Shown here piece by piece: positions 14,041 to 16,275 of a DNA stretch of 16,275 nt. The DNA is taken from positions 1-16,275 of the forward strand of contig CAJTOG010000044.1 of assembly GCA_910577575.1 (NCBI GenBank), written 5' to 3'. The position numbers were made by a program, and so were the translations under genes. Each line of letters begins with the position of its first letter. Position 1 is the first letter of the stretch. Source of the stretch: an uncultured Ruminococcus sp. (GTDB taxonomy: Bacteria; Bacillota; Clostridia; Oscillospirales; Ruminococcaceae). The notes under the pieces are model-generated. The model saw nothing but the letters and a program-made list of their open reading frames with translations. It did no database searches and was not told the origin of the DNA.

Positions 14041-16275
14041 TCATTCAGCAAGAGCAGTATCAAGAACATCTGTCAGATTCTCAGCAAACACAAATTCCAT
14101 AGAATTTTTAACAGTGTCATCAACCTCTTCCAAATCCGGCTTATTGTCAGCAGGAATAATAACAGTCTTTATACCGGCTTTGTATGCTGCCATTGTTTTT
14201 TCACGCAGTCCGCCTATCGGAAGGACTTTTCCATGAAGTGTTATTTCACCTGTCATTGCAATATCAGAACGTACTTTCTTTCCCGATAAGGCAGATACGA
14301 GTGCAGTTGTCATAGTTACGCCGGCAGACGGACCATCCTTTGGAACTGCTCCTTCCGGTGCATGAATATGTAAATCATTTTTCTTGTAAAATTCTTTATC
14401 TATATTATATTTATCAGCAACACTTCTTACATAGCTTACAGCTATTCTTGAACTTTCTTTCATAACATCGCCAAGAGAACCTGTAACTTCTGTTTTGCCG
14501 GTACCGTCAAGAGTTATAACTTCAAGGGGCATCAAAACTCCGCCAACAGAAGTCCATGCAAGACCGTTTACAATTCCGACCTGATTTTCAGCTGAAACAA
14601 TATCAGACGTGTATTTTCTTATTCCCAGCCAGCTCTGAAGTTCATCAGCTTTTACAGTAATTCTTTTTGCTTCTCCGCCAGCGATTTTCTTAGCACCCTT
14701 TCTACAAAGAGATGCTATAAATCTTTCAAGACCACGCACACCGGCTTCTTTGGTATAGAATCGGATAATGTCATGAAGTGCGGCATTTTCAATTCTGAGC
14801 TGAGTGCCTCTAAGACCATGTTCCTTAAGTTGTTTAGGCACAAGATGTTCTTTTGCAATGTGGAATTTTTCTTCTGCTGTATAGCTTGGAAGTTCAATAA
14901 GTTCCATTCTGTCAAGAAGCGGAGCAGGAATATCACTGACATTATTGGCAGTAGTAATAAATACTGCCTTACTCAAATCAAAAGGTACTTCAAGGAAATG
15001 GTCTCTGAAAGTAGAATTTTGTTCACTGTCAAGAACCTCAAGCATCGCAGATGATGGATCACCTTTCATATCACTGCAAAGCTTGTCAATTTCATCAAAC
15101 AGAATAAGCGGATTTGCAGATTCTGCCTGTCCGAGTGCTGTGATGATTCTTCCGGGCATAGCCCCAACATAAGTCTTTCTGTGACCTCTTATATCGGCCT
15201 CATCACGTACTCCGCCAAGCGAAACTCTTACATATTTGCGTCCCATAGCTTTAGCGATTGATTTTGCAATTGAAGTTTTTCCGATTCCGGGAGGACCTGA
15301 AAGACAGATAATCTGTCCCTTGATTTCTGGATTAAGCATATGTACTGCCAAAAATTCAAGAATACGCTCCTTTACTTTTTTAAGTCCATAATGGTCTTTT
15401 TCAAGTATTGCTTCTGCTTTTTCAAGAGAAATCTTGGATTTTGTATACTTTCCCCACGGCAAATCCAAAACAATATCAAGATAATTTTTAATTACAAACG
15501 CTTCCTGTGAAGCAGAGGGAAGTCTGGTAAGCCTGTTGGCTTCCTTAAGGAGATTTTCCCTGCTTTTGTCATCAATTTTAAGCTCCATTATATCATTTAC
15601 ATAATCAAGATATTCTTCTCCGTCGTCTTCTCCAAGCTGTTCCTGAATAACCCTGAGCTGTTCTCTGAGATAATATTCTTTCTGCCCTTTATCAATATTA
15701 TGCTGTGTCCGTTCGCTTATATCGCTTTCAAGACCCATAATCCCCACTTCTGATGAAAGACAGGTATGAAGTTTCGCCAATTTTTCAAATACATTAGTTT
15801 CTTCAAGAAGTTTCTGCTTTTCCTTATAGTCTATATGGCAATTGAAAACAATATCCTCAAAAAGTTTTATTGGGTCTTCCTGCATCATTACAGAAGACAG
15901 AAACTCCCTTGGTATTCTTGGAATATATGAAGCATACACTCCAAAAATTTCTTTTACAGAGCGTATCAATGCCTGTTTTTCAGTTTCGGTAGTCTTGGCT
16001 CTTGAATAATTTGAAACGCGCTTTACTTCAGAGCGAAGAGTCTTGCCATCATCAATAAGACGTATAAGCTTTGCTTTATAAAGTCCCTCAACAAGAACCT
16101 TAACAACATTTTCCGGAAGTTTAAGAATCTGTTTTATTTCAGCGACTACTCCTATTTCATATAAATCGTCTGTACCAGGATTTTCTATATATGCATCCTG
16201 CTGTGCGACAAGAAAAATCTTACCGTTTTCTTTGACAGCATTTTCAATTGATGCAACTGATTTATCCCTTGCAAC
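14041..16275 (-). CDS. lon: ATP-dependent protease Lon (LonA), N-terminus cut by window edge
   Basis: There are 744 visible residues, starting within the N-terminal substrate-binding domain (V-A-R-D-K-S-V). About 27 residues should be missing, judged by alignment of the catalytic serine with B. subtilis Ser677. In visible numbering: LON N-domain and helical linker to about 300, Walker A G-P-P-G-I-G-K-T-S at 327-335, Walker B-like L-I-L-F-D-E-I-D-K, then the protease domain with P-K-D-G-P-S650-A-G and the catalytic lysine K693 in G-G-L-R-E-K. The Ser-Lys spacing of 43 equals that of E. coli (679/722). Lon degrades misfolded and regulatory proteins in the cytoplasm. The frame is open through 15969 to the edge, so the TTG at 15969 is not the start. 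The promoter and any CtsR or CIRCE site would lie outside the window. Confidence 0.97.
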   Translation of the reverse strand, partial: VARDKSVASIENAVKENGKIFLVAQQDAYIENPGTDDLYEIGVVAEIKQILKLPENVVKVLVEGLYKAKLIRLIDDGKTLRSEVKRVSNYSRAKTTETEKQALIRSVKEIFGVYASYIPRIPREFLSSVMMQEDPIKLFEDIVFNCHIDYKEKQKLLEETNVFEKLAKLHTCLSSEVGIMGLESDISERTQHNIDKGQKEYYLREQLRVIQEQLGEDDGEEYLDYVNDIMELKIDDKSRENLLKEANRLTRLPSASQEAFVIKNYLDIVLDLPWGKYTKSKISLEKAEAILEKDHYGLKKVKERILEFLAVHMLNPEIKGQIICLSGPPGIGKTSIAKSIAKAMGRKYVRVSLGGVRDEADIRGHRKTYVGAMPGRIITALGQAESANPLILFDEIDKLCSDMKGDPSSAMLEVLDSEQNSTFRDHFLEVPFDLSKAVFITTANNVSDIPAPLLDRMELIELPSYTAEEKFHIAKEHLVPKQLKEHGLRGTQLRIENAALHDIIRFYTKEAGVRGLERFIASLCRKGAKKIAGGEAKRITVKADELQSWLGIRKYTSDIVSAENQVGIVNGLAWTSVGGVLMPLEVITLDGTGKTEVTGSLGDVMKESSRIAVSYVRSVADKYNIDKEFYKKNDLHIHAPEGAVPKDGPSAGVTMTTALVSALSGKKVRSDIAMTGEITLHGKVLPIGGLREKTMAAYKAGIKTVIIPADNKPDLEEVDDTVKNSMEFVFAENLTDVLDTALAE

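Noticed and set aside
15967..15969. TTG as a possible start of lon
   Set aside because: The frame stays open to the window edge, and its translation upstream matches the Lon N-terminal domain, so the gene simply runs off the window.

Overview
The window is AT-rich DNA with tightly packed genes, strong AGGAGG-type ribosome binding sites, sigma-A-like promoters and ATGA/TGA gene junctions. Together with a lon-engB pair and sbcD-sbcC, this points to a low-GC Gram-positive bacterium of class Clostridia, most likely a Ruminococcus-like member of the Oscillospiraceae. That placement comes from sequence style and protein resemblance only. No rRNA, tRNA, CRISPR array, IS element or prophage was seen.

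Left part, plus strand (1-6600). A MATE-family efflux pump, cut by the window edge, overlaps a TetR-type regulator by ATGA, and a strong hairpin terminator closes this unit. A second transcription unit starts at about 1735. It has a short leader with a nested hairpin whose loop side can also pair with the ribosome binding site. It then encodes a six-helix DUF308/HdeD-like membrane protein, a two-half MMPL (RND superfamily) transporter with both proton-relay Asp-Tyr pairs, and a secreted 694-residue protein. That last protein has two long runs of the L-x-x-G heptad repeat (YhgE/Pip style) around a coiled-coil middle, and it lacks the C-terminal membrane domain normal for YhgE. The likely reading is an envelope export system in which a secreted helical stalk works with the MMPL pump. 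A hairpin that can act in both directions ends this unit.

Right part, minus strand (6652-16275, read right to left). The order is: lon (cut by the edge), engB/ysxC and a TauE/SafE permease, apparently one operon ending at a terminator near 12625; a VanY-type D,D-carboxypeptidase; sbcD-sbcC (Mre11/Rad50-like nuclease, ATGA-coupled) behind a consensus promoter; and an AraC-type regulator with a GyrI-like ligand domain, convergent with the export operon.

Housekeeping functions (Lon proteolysis, ribosome assembly GTPase, DNA end processing, cell wall trimming) therefore sit next to an accessory-looking block of two efflux systems and two ligand-sensing regulators. The most interesting item is the DUF308 / MMPL / secreted heptad-repeat operon with its structured leader. 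Several gene starts are moved here to internal ATGs because that is where the ribosome binding sites lie.
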